This document shows positions 20,105 through 29,685 of a DNA stretch of 64,000 nt, one piece after another. The notes beneath the pieces are model-generated. The model was not told where the DNA came from, did no database searches, and saw only the letters and a list, made by a program, of their open reading frames with translations. Source of the DNA: Erinaceus europaeus (taxonomy: Eukaryota > Chordata > Mammalia > Eulipotyphla > Erinaceidae). The stretch is taken from assembly GCF_950295315.1 (NCBI RefSeq), contig NC_080168.1, positions 74,689,519 to 74,753,518 on the forward strand, written 5' to 3'. The translations under genes and the position numbers were made by a program. Every line of letters starts with the position of its first letter. Positions within the stretch are counted from its first letter, which is position 1.

Positions 20105-20766
20105 AATTTAATTTATTTGTAAAATAAAAGATAGAAAATATCGACTGAACCATAGAATAAGAGGGGTGAAATTCCACACATTTCCCATCACCAGAGAGAG
20201 AGAGAGTTCCGTATCCCATTCTCTCCATTGGAAGCTTTCCTGTTCTTTTTAAAAATTTTTTTTTTAGATTTATTTATTTCCTTTTGTTGCCCTTGTTGTT
20301 TTATTGTTGTAGTTCCTGATGTGGTCATTGTTGGATAGGACAGAGAGAAATGGAGAGAGGAGGGGAAGACAGCGGGGGAGAGTAAGACAGACACGTGCAG
20401 ACCTGCTTCATTGCCTGTGAAGCGACTCCCCTGCAGGTGGGGAGCCAGGGCTCGAACTGAGATCCTTCCGTCGGTCCTTGCGCTTTGCGCCATGTGTGCT
20501 TAACCCACTGAGCTACTGCCCAACTCCCGGAAGCTTTCCTATTCTCTAGCTCTCTGGGAGCATGGACCCAGGGTCATTATGGGGTGCAGAAGGTGGGAGA
20601 TCTGGTTTCTGTAATGGCTTCTCCGATGGACATGGACACTGACAGGCCGATCCATACTCCCAGCTTGTCCCTGTCTTTCCCTACTGGGGTAGGGCTCTGG
20701 AGAGGTGTTCCAGAGTACATTGGTGAGATCCTCTGTCCAGGAGAGTCAGGTTGACGTCATGGTAGC
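20105..20766 (-). mobile_element. LINE-1 3'UTR terminus, minus, split by a SINE
   Basis: CATTTCCCATCACCAGAGAG and CCATTGGAAGCTTTCCTGTT are followed after the SINE by CTCTGGGAGCATGGACCCAG, GGGTGCAGAAGGTGGGAGAT and GTCCAGGAGAGTCAGGTTGA. It directly follows the previous L1 piece in the same orientation. Confidence 0.75.
20237..20529 (-). mobile_element. tRNA-derived SINE, T2, minus, with target-site duplication
   Basis: Full T2 body in minus orientation (TTGTTGTTTTATTGTTGTAG, GTGCAGACCTGCTTCATTGC, CTCCCCTGCAGGTGGGGAGC, GAGCTACTGCCCAACTCCC). Flanks GGAAGCTTTCCTGTTCT (left) and GGAAGCTTTCCTATTCT (right) are a 17-bp duplication with one change. Confidence 0.93.
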
Positions 20767-20769
20767 AAT

Positions 20770-21965
20770 CATATACATACAACAAGAGACACAACTGAAG
20801 TCATAATCTACAGCTGAAAGTTCTGCAGTCTCAGGTGAGTGCTCGAGTGAGATTGGAATGAAAAGGGGTGTGGGTATGGTTTGAAGAACAACAAAGTCAA
20901 ATCAGAGCTCTGGGCCGTGTGGGCACTGAACTGTGCCATTTTGGCGAGTTCTCTGTAAGCACGGCAAGCAAGCAACATTGTTCCTAGTGCTGGAAGAAAA
21001 GAGGCAGGCCTTAAAACCTCTCAGGGATTTCTCCTGTTTATTAATGTGGGCCTGTATTGCGATGAACTTCCCTTACAGCACTGCTTTTGCTGCATCTCAC
21101 AGGGGCTGGTACTGGCTTTTTCATTTACACTGGTATCAAGGTAATTCTTAGTTTCTTTTTTGATCTCTTCAGTGACCTATTTATTGTTCAGCAGCATATT
21201 GTTTAGTCTCCAGGCTTTGGGGAAATTTCCTTTTTTGGCTGATTTCTAGTTTCATGCCTTCGTGGTCTGAGAGGATGCGTTTTATAATTTTAATATTTAC
21301 ATATCTGTTCTCAGTTGCTCTTAATTTCAAAGTAAAATGCTCTTTCAATTCTTGCTTAAGTTCTTAGAGTTCTCATAAGCTTTCTATAGTCTGTCTCTAA
21401 TGGACTCTCTCCATCTGGAATTTCTTGGATTTCATCTGATTTGCTTCTGTTTGTGCCATATTTAGCTTTTTGCCTCTTTGTTTTTTGCATGTATGGTGTT
21501 GGTTATTGTTGGCTAGCAGGTGGTGGTGTTGTGATCTGTCCTTTTCACTTGTTTGTATAATCTGCAGAGATGGGTGGGGAAAGGGTTGTTGGTACTATCT
21601 TGTGGGCTGAGTTTTGTGTCCTTGTCCTAAACTCAGACTGAGAAAACAACAACAAAAAGACAAACCCCTGACTCACAGATTGAAAGGTTTTAAGCTCCAG
21701 TCTCTTTTCTTCTGGGGAATCTTATAACTGTGTTACTGTCCAAGATGGTGTGGGTCGGCACTGAGTACCATCCACCCAGAGCTCTGGTTTTGACTGTGTC
21801 CCCCACTGCATGCATGGGCATCCACCTGAGGCTGTGGAATATTTCAGCTGTAGATTATGTGTTCAATTCGGTCTCTTGTTGTGTATAATAGTTGTTTCAG
21901 AGAGAGGGGAGGTCTGATCACGGCTACTCCATAAACCATGCCTCCGAAAGTTTGTAACACTTTAT
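20770..21965 (-). mobile_element. LINE-1/HAL1-like 5' portion, minus
   Basis: TTCTCCTGTTTATTAATGTG, TTTTGCTGCATCTCACAGGG, TTTGATCTCTTCAGTGACCT and TTTCTAGTTTCATGCCTTCG with GTGGTCTGAGAGGATGCGTT are complement-strand L1 internal motifs. The right end (ACGGCTACTCCATAAACCAT at 21928) looks like the L1 5'UTR start. The middle of ORF2 is missing relative to the adjacent 3'UTR, so this is an internally deleted or composite copy. Confidence 0.55.
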
Positions 21966-22167
21966 ATACACACACACAAACACAGAGGTAACACAGAGGT
22001 AAAATCATAGTCCTGCCATTTTATGATGTATGAGGACTCTGGCTCATGAATTCACCCATTGGCTGTCCACTCCCATCTCTCAGGCCCAAAGTCATTTCAT
22101 CTGCATAGAAAGACTCAAAAGCAGTAGGAGAAAAATTGTGTCAGGAAATCAGTGAAAAAGCAAGTCA

Positions 22168-22320
22168 GAGGTGGCCTGGGAGTTGGTGCAGTGACCAAAG
22201 TATTGGACTTTCAAGCATGAAGTCAGAGCTTGACCCCAGGCATTGTATGCACCAGAATGATGCTCCAAGGTCCTCTTCTCTCTCACACATATAAACAAAC
22301 AAACAAACAAAATTTTTGAA
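22168..22320 (+). mobile_element. T3-like SINE
   Basis: GGGAGTTGGTGCAGTGACCA, GTATTGGACTTTCAAGCATG, CAGGCATTGTATGCACCAGA, then ACAAACAAACAAACAAAATT as tail. It is followed within 20 bases by a T4 copy in the same orientation. Confidence 0.6.
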
Positions 22321-22334
22321 AGCAAGTAAGAAAG

Positions 22335-22440
22335 TCCCAGAGGCCATTAAAGTAGCTCACTTTGGATAGTGCACTACTTTGCCATGTTCTCAACCCAGGT
22401 TCAAGCCTGGCCCCCACTGCATTGGTCTCTCAGAAACCAA
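22335..22440 (+). mobile_element. T4 SINE fragment
   Basis: GTAGCTCACTTTGGATAGTG, CACTACTTTGCCATGTTCTC and CCAGGTTCAAGCCTGGCCCC followed by CCACTGCATTGGTCTCTC. It matches 24865-25000. Confidence 0.6.
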
Positions 22441-22850
22441 GAACTATGACATTATTAAGTAGATTTAAGAAAGACAAAAAAGAATGTTCACATTCTACCC
22501 ACAGGTAAAGGATATTGAAGAGCCAAGGAGATTAAAAGCAATGACCTAAAGGAGGTGACATTGGGTACATGGGAGAAGAGGGGATGGATTGAACTGAAAG
22601 CTTGACATAACAAAAAGAACCTGTTTGGGGATTAGTTGACCCAGGGTTCAAATCTAGTATTTGGAATTTACTAATTGTGCAAACTTGGTCAAATTCCTTA
22701 GAATTTCTGACTCATTCTTCTTGTGATGAGTGAGGACTCTCGTGGTCTTCTAGCCAAGCATAGGCTTGGCTAGACGATTCAAGAGGGTGCACTGTGTAGA
22801 CTCCAGTTTCCCTTTGGCATCTTCTTCAGATGGTCTTCAAAGCTAAAGAA
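22441..22850. other. Intergenic, no recognised feature
   Basis: About 410 bases of apparently single-copy sequence. A small inverted repeat of TAGCCAAGCATAGGCTTGGCTA type lies at about 22751-22772. No exon supported. Confidence 0.4.
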
Positions 22851-22925
22851 TAGCTTTCCTATTCTTTATCCCTTTGTGAGTATGGACCCAGGGTCAAAGT
22901 TCCATGGAAACTCTAATGCCTGAGA
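22851..22925 (-). mobile_element. LINE-1 3'UTR sliver
   Basis: AGCTTTCCTATTCTTTATCC and CTTTGTGAGTATGGACCCAG match the 3'UTR block at 23289-23330. Only about 75 bases remain. Confidence 0.55.
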
Positions 22926-22971
22926 TAATTTAGAAGCTTTTTTTTTTTTTTAAAAAAGTTTATTTATAAAA

Positions 22972-23195
22972 AGGCACACTGATGGTGGTGGCTCACGCAC
23001 CTGGTTGAGCACATGTGTTACAATGCGCAAGGATGCATATTTGAGCCCCAGCCCCCACCTGCAGGGGGAAAGCTTTGTGAATGGAGAAGCAGTGCTGCAG
23101 GTGTCTCTGTCTCTCTCCCTCTCTATCACCCCCTTCCCTCTTGATTTTTGGCTGTCCTTATCCAATAAATAGATTAAATTAAAAAAAAAATTTTA
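22972..23195 (+). mobile_element. tRNA-derived SINE, T1
   Basis: GTGGCTCACGCACCTGGTTG, CCCCACCTGCAGGGGGAAAG, GAATGGAGAAGCAGTGCTGC, TCACCCCCTTCCCTCTTGAT and the CCAATAAATAGATTAAATTA tail. The head reads GATGGTGGTGGCTCAC, slightly altered. Confidence 0.9.
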
Positions 23196-23204
23196 AAAAG
23201 AAAC

Positions 23205-24125
23205 ACTGACAAAAACTATAAGATAAGAGGGGTAAAACTCCACACAGTTCCCTCCACCAGAACTCTGTATCCCATCCCCTCCCCTGATAGCTTTCCTATT
23301 CTTTATCCCTCTGTGAGTATGGACCCACGGTCATTATAGGGTACAGAAGGTGGAAGCTCTGGCTTCTGTAATTGCTACCCACTGAAGATGGGTGTTGGCA
23401 GGTTGATCCATACTCCCAGCCTGTCTTTCTCTTTCCCTAGTGGGGTGGGGCTCTGGGGAAGCAAGGCTCCAGGACACATTGGTGGGGTCATCTGCCCAGG
23501 GAAGTCCAGTTAGCATCATGATAGCATCTGGAACCTGGTGGCTGAAAAAAGAGTTAACATATAAAGCCTAACAAATTGTTGACTAATCATAAACCTAAAG
23601 GCTGGAATTTTGCAAATGAAGATTTGGGGTCTCCATTTTGTAGATAGATAGTAAGCCTATTTTAGTTACATTCCAAAGAGTCTATGACTAGTTTTTTTTT
23701 TTTGTCCTGAGTCTGACATCTGATATGCAGGTGGATCCAAGTTATTGTCTGGGGAGATGATGTCATGGCTGGAAAAAGAACCAGAAAGCTGGATCAGGGA
23801 AGAGAGTAGCTCCCAAATATGGGAACACTATATATAAATATTGCTGACTGTAAACCCCATCAATTTGATTTGATCTGATCTGGGGCCCATATTCAGCTTA
23901 GGAGCCTATGTGAGTAGGAACATTCCAAGGTACTCCAATTTCAGGACCCATCTTTCTCAGGTGGAACATTCTCTGTCATTGTTGATCCATATTGAAGGCA
24001 ATGCCCTATGGGGGCCCACAAAAAGGGTCTATTGTGTTGTTCCTGATGGAGAGAGGGATCTATTCGAGGTTTAGGCCTGTCATGTCTCTGTGGGAATCTC
24101 AGGACTCCCTAACTATGGCCCCAGC
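23205..24125 (-). mobile_element. LINE-1 long 3'UTR, distal two thirds, minus
   Basis: CTCCACCAGAACTCTGTATC, CCTCTGTGAGTATGGACCCA, CCAGGACACATTGGTGGGGT, GCATCTGGAACCTGGTGGCT, AAGAGAGTAGCTCCCAAATA, TTGTGTTGTTCCTGATGGAG and GGTTTAGGCCTGTCATGTCT occur in the same order as in 17541-18760. It lacks the ORF2-proximal blocks. Confidence 0.7.
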
Positions 24126-24864
24126 TTTTTTTTTTTTTAATTCTGTAAAAATATTACATGCTGAATTAGAGCTAAGCCATGTGATCACACTTTAGATAAG
24201 CAAAAGTAAGTTCAGGTAGCTCTGGGGAAAACAGACTCCATGCAGAATTGTGTAAAGTCTCCTTGTGCAAAAACTTAAACTGGGATTCAGTTAATCTTGA
24301 AATCTACATGAACCATTTCAGATCTCTGAGTTGTCACTTAAGGCTCAGAACCACATCTAGAAAACAGTGTCTGTTGGACAGATTTCACAGTTGGTCCCTC
24401 CTCCCCCTTTTCCTAGCTGGAGCTCTGAGCTAGGGCTTCACCCCATCTTCCTGCCATTGTGACTCCAGAAGTACTAAGACTTCACAGCTGAAAAGAGCTC
24501 CCATGCTTTCCATTATAAGAAGTTTAAACTGTGGGACATTCTCTTGTGTCTCTCCTAGGCCTTCTTTATAATTGGTCATTTCACTGAAGTCTGTCTTCTT
24601 AGATTTCCTATTTTGCAAAGGCATCATCTGTAAATTAGGTTCTCTCCTTTCTGAGTAGTGCATCCCTGCCTTACATGTCCCAGTGATGAATGTATCGGGC
24701 TGTGGTGGTAGTGGCAATGGCAAGCTGTGATACGATGACTTCCATGGTTTCAACATTTATGTCTAGTTTAAACCTTATGGTACTGTTGTCATTTCTTGTC
24801 CTATAAGATAGCTCACATGTAGGGACTTTTTGAAAGAATTTTTTTTCCCTTCCTGAAAAGGTAG
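24126..24864. other. Intergenic, no recognised feature
   Basis: About 740 bases without repeat bodies I recognise. An open frame of 108 codons on the minus strand (24430-24756) has no known domain, no splice or promoter context and unremarkable composition, so I do not call it a gene. The block could be single-copy 3' flank of ENOX1. Confidence 0.4.
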
Positions 24865-25000
24865 ATCATGGGTCTGGCTAAACAGCTCACTTGGGTAGTG
24901 TGCTGCTTGGCCATGTGCAGGTCTCACGTTCGAGCCCAACCACCACTGCATTGAAGGAAGCTTTGGTGTTGTGGTCTCTTTCTCTCTCTAAAAAGGGAGG
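24865..25000 (+). mobile_element. T4 SINE
   Basis: GGGTCTGGCTAAACAGCTCA, CTTGGGTAGTGTGCTGCTTG, GTCTCACGTTCGAGCCCAAC, CACTGCATTGAAGGAAGCTT and a short TCTCTCTCTAAAAAGGGA end. This is the most complete T4 copy here. The GTTCGAGCCC is B-box-like, so it is probably also tRNA-derived. Confidence 0.65.
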
Positions 25001-25409
25001 TCACTGAGGAGAGAGACTTCTGCTCTTCTTTATCTCTATATGCTTGGTGTCAACAGTGAACCCAAACATAACTTATGTGTAGATGGTGGGAGTTACAAAT
25101 AATAATTACCAGTTCACCTCTTTAACTGGGTCACTTAAAATCTGGAAGGAGATACAATTCAAAGTTTTTGTCCCATTTGTAGATAAAAAGTATAAATTTT
25201 GTCTAAATGGCTGATTCATGTATTTTATTTTCTAGCTTTTCCAACAAACATACAATTAGGAATAACAACAAATTGTCTTCTTTGTACCTGTTTATGAGGA
25301 ACTGAAACAGATTTATGTTGATTTAGATGTTCTAAAATTTCCTTTGATTAGTACTTTTCATTCCATAGTTGTTTATATTTCTGATTTGCAATGGTGTGTG
25401 TGTGTGTGT
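25001..25409. other. Intergenic, short GT repeat
   Basis: AT-rich, apparently single-copy. A GT dinucleotide run of about 16 bases at 25394-25409 abuts a minus T3 SINE. Confidence 0.4.
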
Positions 25410-25545
25410 TTTATTTATTTGTTATTTTTACTGTAGCACTGATCAGCTCTGGCTTATGGTGGCGCAGGGGATTGAACCTGGGACTTTGAGCCTTAGGAAG
25501 GAAAGTCTCTTTGCATAACCATTATACTATCTACCCCTGCCCTGC
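25410..25545 (-). mobile_element. T3 SINE, minus
   Basis: GATCAGCTCTGGCTTATGGT, GCGCAGGGGATTGAACCTGG, GACTTTGAGCCTTAGGAAGG and TTTGCATAACCATTATACTA are the complement of the T3 consensus. Confidence 0.8.
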
Positions 25546-25599
25546 AGTAGTGTTTTGTTTCTAATGTCACCTGTGAATTTAATCATTTAAAAATGATGA

Positions 25600-26325
25600 C
25601 ATGTCACTTCTATCAGAAAGACCATCATAAGCCCTCTTGTGGGCCACTCCAGGAACTTGTATTCACCATAAAGTAGCAATAGTAGGGACTGCCCCTGTAA
25701 TGAGTGCAAACTAGAATGTTCTCACTTGTGATCATGGATTGTGAACACAGACTGACAGGGTCTCATTCCGAGATTACACAGGCTCCTGTGCTAAGTACAA
25801 ATATATATGGGCCTTGGGTCAGGTTGATGGGGTATACAGTTAATTTTATTCATAGATTTTCAAGTTTAGGAGCTACTCTCTGCCCTAGCCTCAACTCTGA
25901 CACCATCTTCCCAGACAATGTTTTGTTAAGTTAGCTATCAAGTTCAATAAAATATTATGGGCCTCAAGGAAAAATAGGCTTCCTAACTTCCCTCCACTCA
26001 AAGATCCCTAATCTCATCTACTCCTAGAAACAGGCTGGGTATATTCATCAACCTGCCAGTGCCCATAAGAGAAGCAGTCACAGAAGCCAGAACTCCCACC
26101 TTCTATTCCCCCCAATGAATTTTGAACCGTGAGAGAGAAGAGGAAAAAGGACATTCAGAAGTAGCAATAGGTGTGGGTGTAACTTATAAAGGAAGAAAAG
26201 GCAGATATATATAATTAGGATGGGGGATACAGAACTCTGGTGTTGGGTATGATATGGAATTATACCCTTCTTATCTCATGATTTTGTGGATTGATATTAA
26301 GCCACTAATAAAATTTAAAAAATGA
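25600..26325 (+). mobile_element. LINE-1 3'UTR, plus
   Basis: GATTACACAGGCTCCTGTGC, GGAGCTACTCTCTGCCCTAG, GACACCATCTTCCCAGACAA, GAAACAGGCTGGGTATATTC, GCAGTCACAGAAGCCAGAAC and AACTCTGGTGTTGGGTATGA, ending TTATCTCATGATTTTGTGGA and an A-rich tail. It is the plus-strand equivalent of 23205-23880. It lies just past the ENOX1 poly(A) region, tail to tail with the gene. Confidence 0.75.
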
Positions 26326-26357
26326 CATGGGAGAAACGGCTGAATAATTCGCAATAC

Positions 26358-27062
26358 CAATCTGGTAGAAGTCATTTATTGAAAAAAATTAATATCTTTG
26401 CTATAAAATTTGTAACAGGAATATTTACTGAATGTTTATTTTAATGTATAAACTTGAATATTACATACCAAGTACAAGACAGTAGCACTAATTTTCCCTT
26501 TATTTACATTTTATGAAAATTGTTATGCAGTCCAAATTAAAAGAACATATGATGGAGAATAATTACATTAGAAAAATAATATTTTTGATAAAGCATTCTC
26601 AAGGAGTCCAATCACATTTTTTCTGCCTCTTCAATAAGGCAAAAGTCCCTGGAACAACATATAACTTAATTTACAAAATACAATAACTGATCAAACACAG
26701 ATTCAAGTTTTCTTTTGGTATGATTTTTCCTCACTGTAAAATTTTTTTTTTTTTTTACTAAAACAGAAAAATCCCCTCAAGATGTCATTGAATGATTTCA
26801 GCTATACATTACATACAGGGCTCTGTAGCCTAGCAACATCCTTCGCTACACCATCATTCATTTTAAATATCTTGCTGGGTGAGCTCTTCTCCAATGAAGC
26901 TTATTTTAAGTTCTTGGAGCCATTGGTTTTTGCAGGAAGCAGATCTGTCACAGTATGAAGCTCTGTTTGTCTTAAGGAACCAGTACACAATTACACTGCC
27001 ACTCACAGACATGCCGGACCAGCCTCGCTGGGTTCATCCTAAGATGTTCTTGCTCTTCACAC
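26358..27062 (-). other. ENOX1: ENOX1 3' untranslated region (inferred)
   Basis: Sequence downstream of the ENOX1 stop codon on the minus strand, about 700 bases, free of SINE and L1 bodies, with an L1 beginning just past it. AATAAA signals on the minus strand occur at 26499-26504, 26435-26440 and 26375-26380, so more than one end is possible. The distal boundary is set from the last signal plus about 17 bases and is an inference. A run of 17 T lies at about 26741-26757 in plus-strand sense. Confidence 0.6.
26375..26380 (-). terminator. ENOX1: Candidate distal poly(A) signal of ENOX1
   Basis: AATAAA on the minus strand, the last of three before the flanking L1. Two proximal alternatives lie 60 and 124 bases upstream. 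Which is used cannot be decided from sequence alone. Confidence 0.5.
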
Positions 27063-27194
27063 TCAGGTAGTTTTAATCCCTTCAAAGGCACACAACTTCC
27101 ACCTTTTCTCCAGCGTGGCTCCCACCCCTGTGAACTCCTGTTTGAACATGCGCGGCAGTCTCATCAGAAGCATCTCGATCTCATTGGCGGATAT
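27063..27194 (-). CDS. ENOX1: ENOX1, last coding exon (C-terminal 43 residues plus stop)
   Basis: ENOX1 is an ecto-NOX protein of the cell surface, reported to oxidise hydroquinones or NADH and to exchange protein disulfides and thiols. It has an N-terminal-half RRM, a coiled-coil region and a conserved C-terminal domain. This exon starts after CTCTTTCTCTCCCTAACAG, a strong pyrimidine tract and acceptor. It encodes ISANEIEMLLMRLPRM, then FKQEFTGVGATLEKRW and the terminus ending AFEGIKTT, followed by TGA at 27063-27065. This agrees with the ENOX1 terminus as I remember it; the paralogue ENOX2 ends differently (FEGLKLT-like). Phase 0 at the acceptor matches the previous exon, and the frame is intact. 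The single Cys in the RWKLCAFEG segment is a candidate redox-relevant residue, but that role is inferred. Confidence 0.93.
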   Translation of the reverse strand: MSANEIEMLLMRLPRMFKQEFTGVGATLEKRWKLCAFEGIKTT

Positions 27195-27687
27195 CTGTTA
27201 GGGAGAGAAAGAGAAGTGACTTAGGGTTGGCTAAGTGTGTGCTTTTCCAGTGGAAAGAACAATCTGTAGAGTGTCAAGTGATGTCCTAAAAAATGAGCAC
27301 TTTTCACATCATATATTCAATATTCTTAGGCCAATAATAATACAATTTCAGTTAGAGTCCTGAAAGTGGAAATGAATTATACCTTAGGTTTTTGGTGTGA
27401 ATTATTTGAATATTTTTCTCCATGAAACACTGTTGAAAGGATCATAAGATTCTTGGGTTAACCCACAGAAGTCTGATTAAAAGGTCATAGTGATATGACC
27501 TTTTAAAAGTATTTATTTTTTTTCATCAAGCATTGTGCAAAGCATCTTCATCAGTGTCCTGTCCCCATGGCAAATGCTGTCATCTGTATCCATTTCATAG
27601 TTCCATCAAGGTATAACTGACATAAAATTGACTGCATTCATAAAATTTGTTTTGACACATATATACAATTATGAAATAATTACCCCA

Positions 27688-27862
27688 AGGTGGTGGTACA
27701 CCGGGTTAAGTGCACAGAGTACAAGGATCCTAGACTCCTAGTGGAGAAGCAGGTGTCTTATCTTCCCCTCCCCTCTCAGTTTCTCTGTCCTATTAAAGAA
27801 ATGGCCATAGGAGCAGTAGATTCATAGTACAGTTCCAGTGATAGCCCTGGGGGCAAAATAAT
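27688..27862 (+). mobile_element. tRNA-derived SINE, T2 shortened, with target-site duplication
   Basis: GGTGGTGGTACACCGGGTTA, GAGAAGCAGGTGTCTTATCT, TTCTCTGTCCTATTAAAGAA, AGGAGCAGTAGATTCATAGT and GATAGCCCTGGGGGCAAAAT. The CACCTGCAGGGG part is deleted. Flanks ATAATTACCCCAAG and ATAATAACCCCAAG form the duplication. Confidence 0.85.
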
Positions 27863-28100
27863 AATAACCCCAAGCATCAATACAGACATAGCCATCCTCA
27901 AAGGTTTTTGAGAATCTTACTACAGTTCTACCTTCTTACCCTACTACCCAACAGCCACTGATTTATTTCCTTTCACATATAAGTAAATCCAGAATGTCTT
28001 TCTGACTTATTTCACCTAGCATGTGAACCTCAAAGTTTATTCATGCTCACAGATGTTGAGGTTGCGTTCTTTATGACCCGTCTTCCACTGCAGCCTCTTT

Positions 28101-28461
28101 TTTTCCCCCTTTATTGGGAAATTAATGTTTTACATTCGACAGTAAATATAATAATTTGTACATGCATAACATTTCTCAGTTTTCCATATAACAATACAGC
28201 CCCCACTAGGTCCTCTGCCATCCTTTTTGGACCTGTATTCTCCCCTCCCTTCCCAACCCAGAGTCTTTTACTTTGGTGCAATATGCCAACTCCAGTTCAG
28301 GTTCTACTTGTGTTTTCTCTTCTGATCTTGTTTTGCAACTTCTGCCTGAGAATGAGATCATCCCATATTCATCCTTCTGTTTCTGACTTTTTCAAGGTCC
28401 ATCCAAGATCGGCTGAAAACGGTGAAGTCTCCATTTTTGATAGCTGAGTAGTAATCCATTG
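28101..28461 (-). mobile_element. Young LINE-1 3' end, 5'-truncated, perfect 15-bp duplication
   Basis: It begins with a T/C-rich run and CTTTATTGGGAAATTAATGT, then CATAACATTTCTCAGTTTTC, CCCCCACTAGGTCCTCTGCC, GTCTTTTACTTTGGTGCAAT, GAGATCATCCCATATTCATC and TGATAGCTGAGTAGTAATCC. CACTGCAGCCTCTTT occurs identically at 28086-28100 and 28462-28476, a textbook target-site duplication. The 134-codon plus-strand frame here is antisense L1, not a gene. Confidence 0.93.
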
Positions 28462-28875
28462 CACTGCAGCCTCTTTATCTGTTCACGCATCAGTACCTAC
28501 TAAGGTGGTTTCTATACATTGGATATTATAAGTAATGCTTTCACTGAATGTATATTTTCAAATTGGTGTTTTTATTTTCATCAGGGAAATTTGAGAAAGT
28601 AGATTTGGATCATGTGGCAGGAATTCCACCCATACTGTTTTCCACAGTGTGTGTGTGGGAGGGGAGGAGGGGCTGCCATTCCTCTACTTCTTCACAGCAG
28701 CAGCCTTGGAGTGAGGTGGCTTCTCACTGAGGTTCAATTTGCATTTCCCTGATGATTGATGATCTTGGAGCATCTTTCTATGTGCTTATTGGCCCTCTGC
28801 CTATTTTTTTTTAATCAAAATTTGAAATACTAACCCTTTTAGACATTTAATGTGAGGTTATTAAAAAAAGAAGAG

Positions 28876-29005
28876 TGGGGGCCGGGCTGTGGTGGACCTG
28901 GATTCGAGCCCCCACCCCCACCTGTAGGGGGAAGGCTTTGTGAGTGGTGAAGCAATGTTGCAGGTGTGTCTCTCCAATAAAGAAAGATAATAAAAAAAAA
29001 ATCAA
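28876..29005 (+). mobile_element. tRNA-derived SINE, T1, shortened
   Basis: GGGGCCGGGCTGTGGTGGAC, GATTCGAGCCCCCACCCCCA, GTAGGGGGAAGGCTTTGTGA, GTGGTGAAGCAATGTTGCAG and TCTCCAATAAAGAAAGATAA. The CT-rich stretch and part of the head are missing. Confidence 0.85.
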
Positions 29006-29009
29006 GATA

Positions 29010-29245
29010 TTCCAGAGTATCACTCAGGTAATGTGGTACCAGGGATTGAACTGCAGGCATGCAAGCTCTGTGCTCTACCAGCAACTATCTTCTCGCATCC
29101 AGTAGGTTGTCTTTTTAAAAACTTTTTTATGAGGGAGGGAGGGATAAAGCATAGGAAAGTAGAACACCACTTAGCTCTGGTGTGATGTGATGTGGCTTCA
29201 GGCTTGAAAGTCCTGTGCTCTACCACTGAGGTATTTCTAGGCTCT
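29010..29245 (-). mobile_element. Two T5-like SINE fragments, minus
   Basis: GGTACCAGGGATTGAACTGC with GCTCTGTGCTCTACCAGCAA (29030-29090), and GGCTTCAGGCTTGAAAGTCC with GTGCTCTACCACTGAGGTAT (29180-29235), read as complements of tRNA-like promoter regions. They form two short head-to-tail fragments within the old L1. Confidence 0.5.
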
Positions 29246-29685
29246 CATCATTTGCAGATGGGTTTCTCTGCTACATAGAAGCTTGTTGGTTTGATGTGAT
29301 CTTTCTTTTGCTTCCCTTACTATCCTAAAGCCAAGGAGCTAGCTTACTACCTATGTCTCTCTCGCTGCCAGTGATCTTATGGTTTCAGTTCTTATATTCA
29401 AGGTCCTAACCCATGTCCCAGTTAAATTTTATTTGTAGTTTAAGGTAGTGGTCTAGTTTTACTCTTTCACATACAGCTGTCCAGACTGCCCAGATATTTA
29501 TTGAAAAGACTGTCTTCTGTCTCAGATTTCCTTGCTTCCTTAGTTACAAATTTATTGACAGTCTTTTCTGTGGGTTTATATCTGGACTCTCTATTCAGCT
29601 TATTGATTTATGTCTCAGTATGCCAATCCCATACTATTTTGAATCATACTGTTTGAATCCAGGGGGGATAATACCACTCAGTTTT

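Noticed and set aside
24430..24756. 108-codon minus-strand ORF in intergenic sequence
   Set aside because: No promoter, splice or domain evidence. A single open frame of this length is expected by chance in 64 kb.
28043..28447. 134-codon plus-strand ORF
   Set aside because: It is the antisense strand of a young L1 3' end bounded by a perfect target-site duplication.
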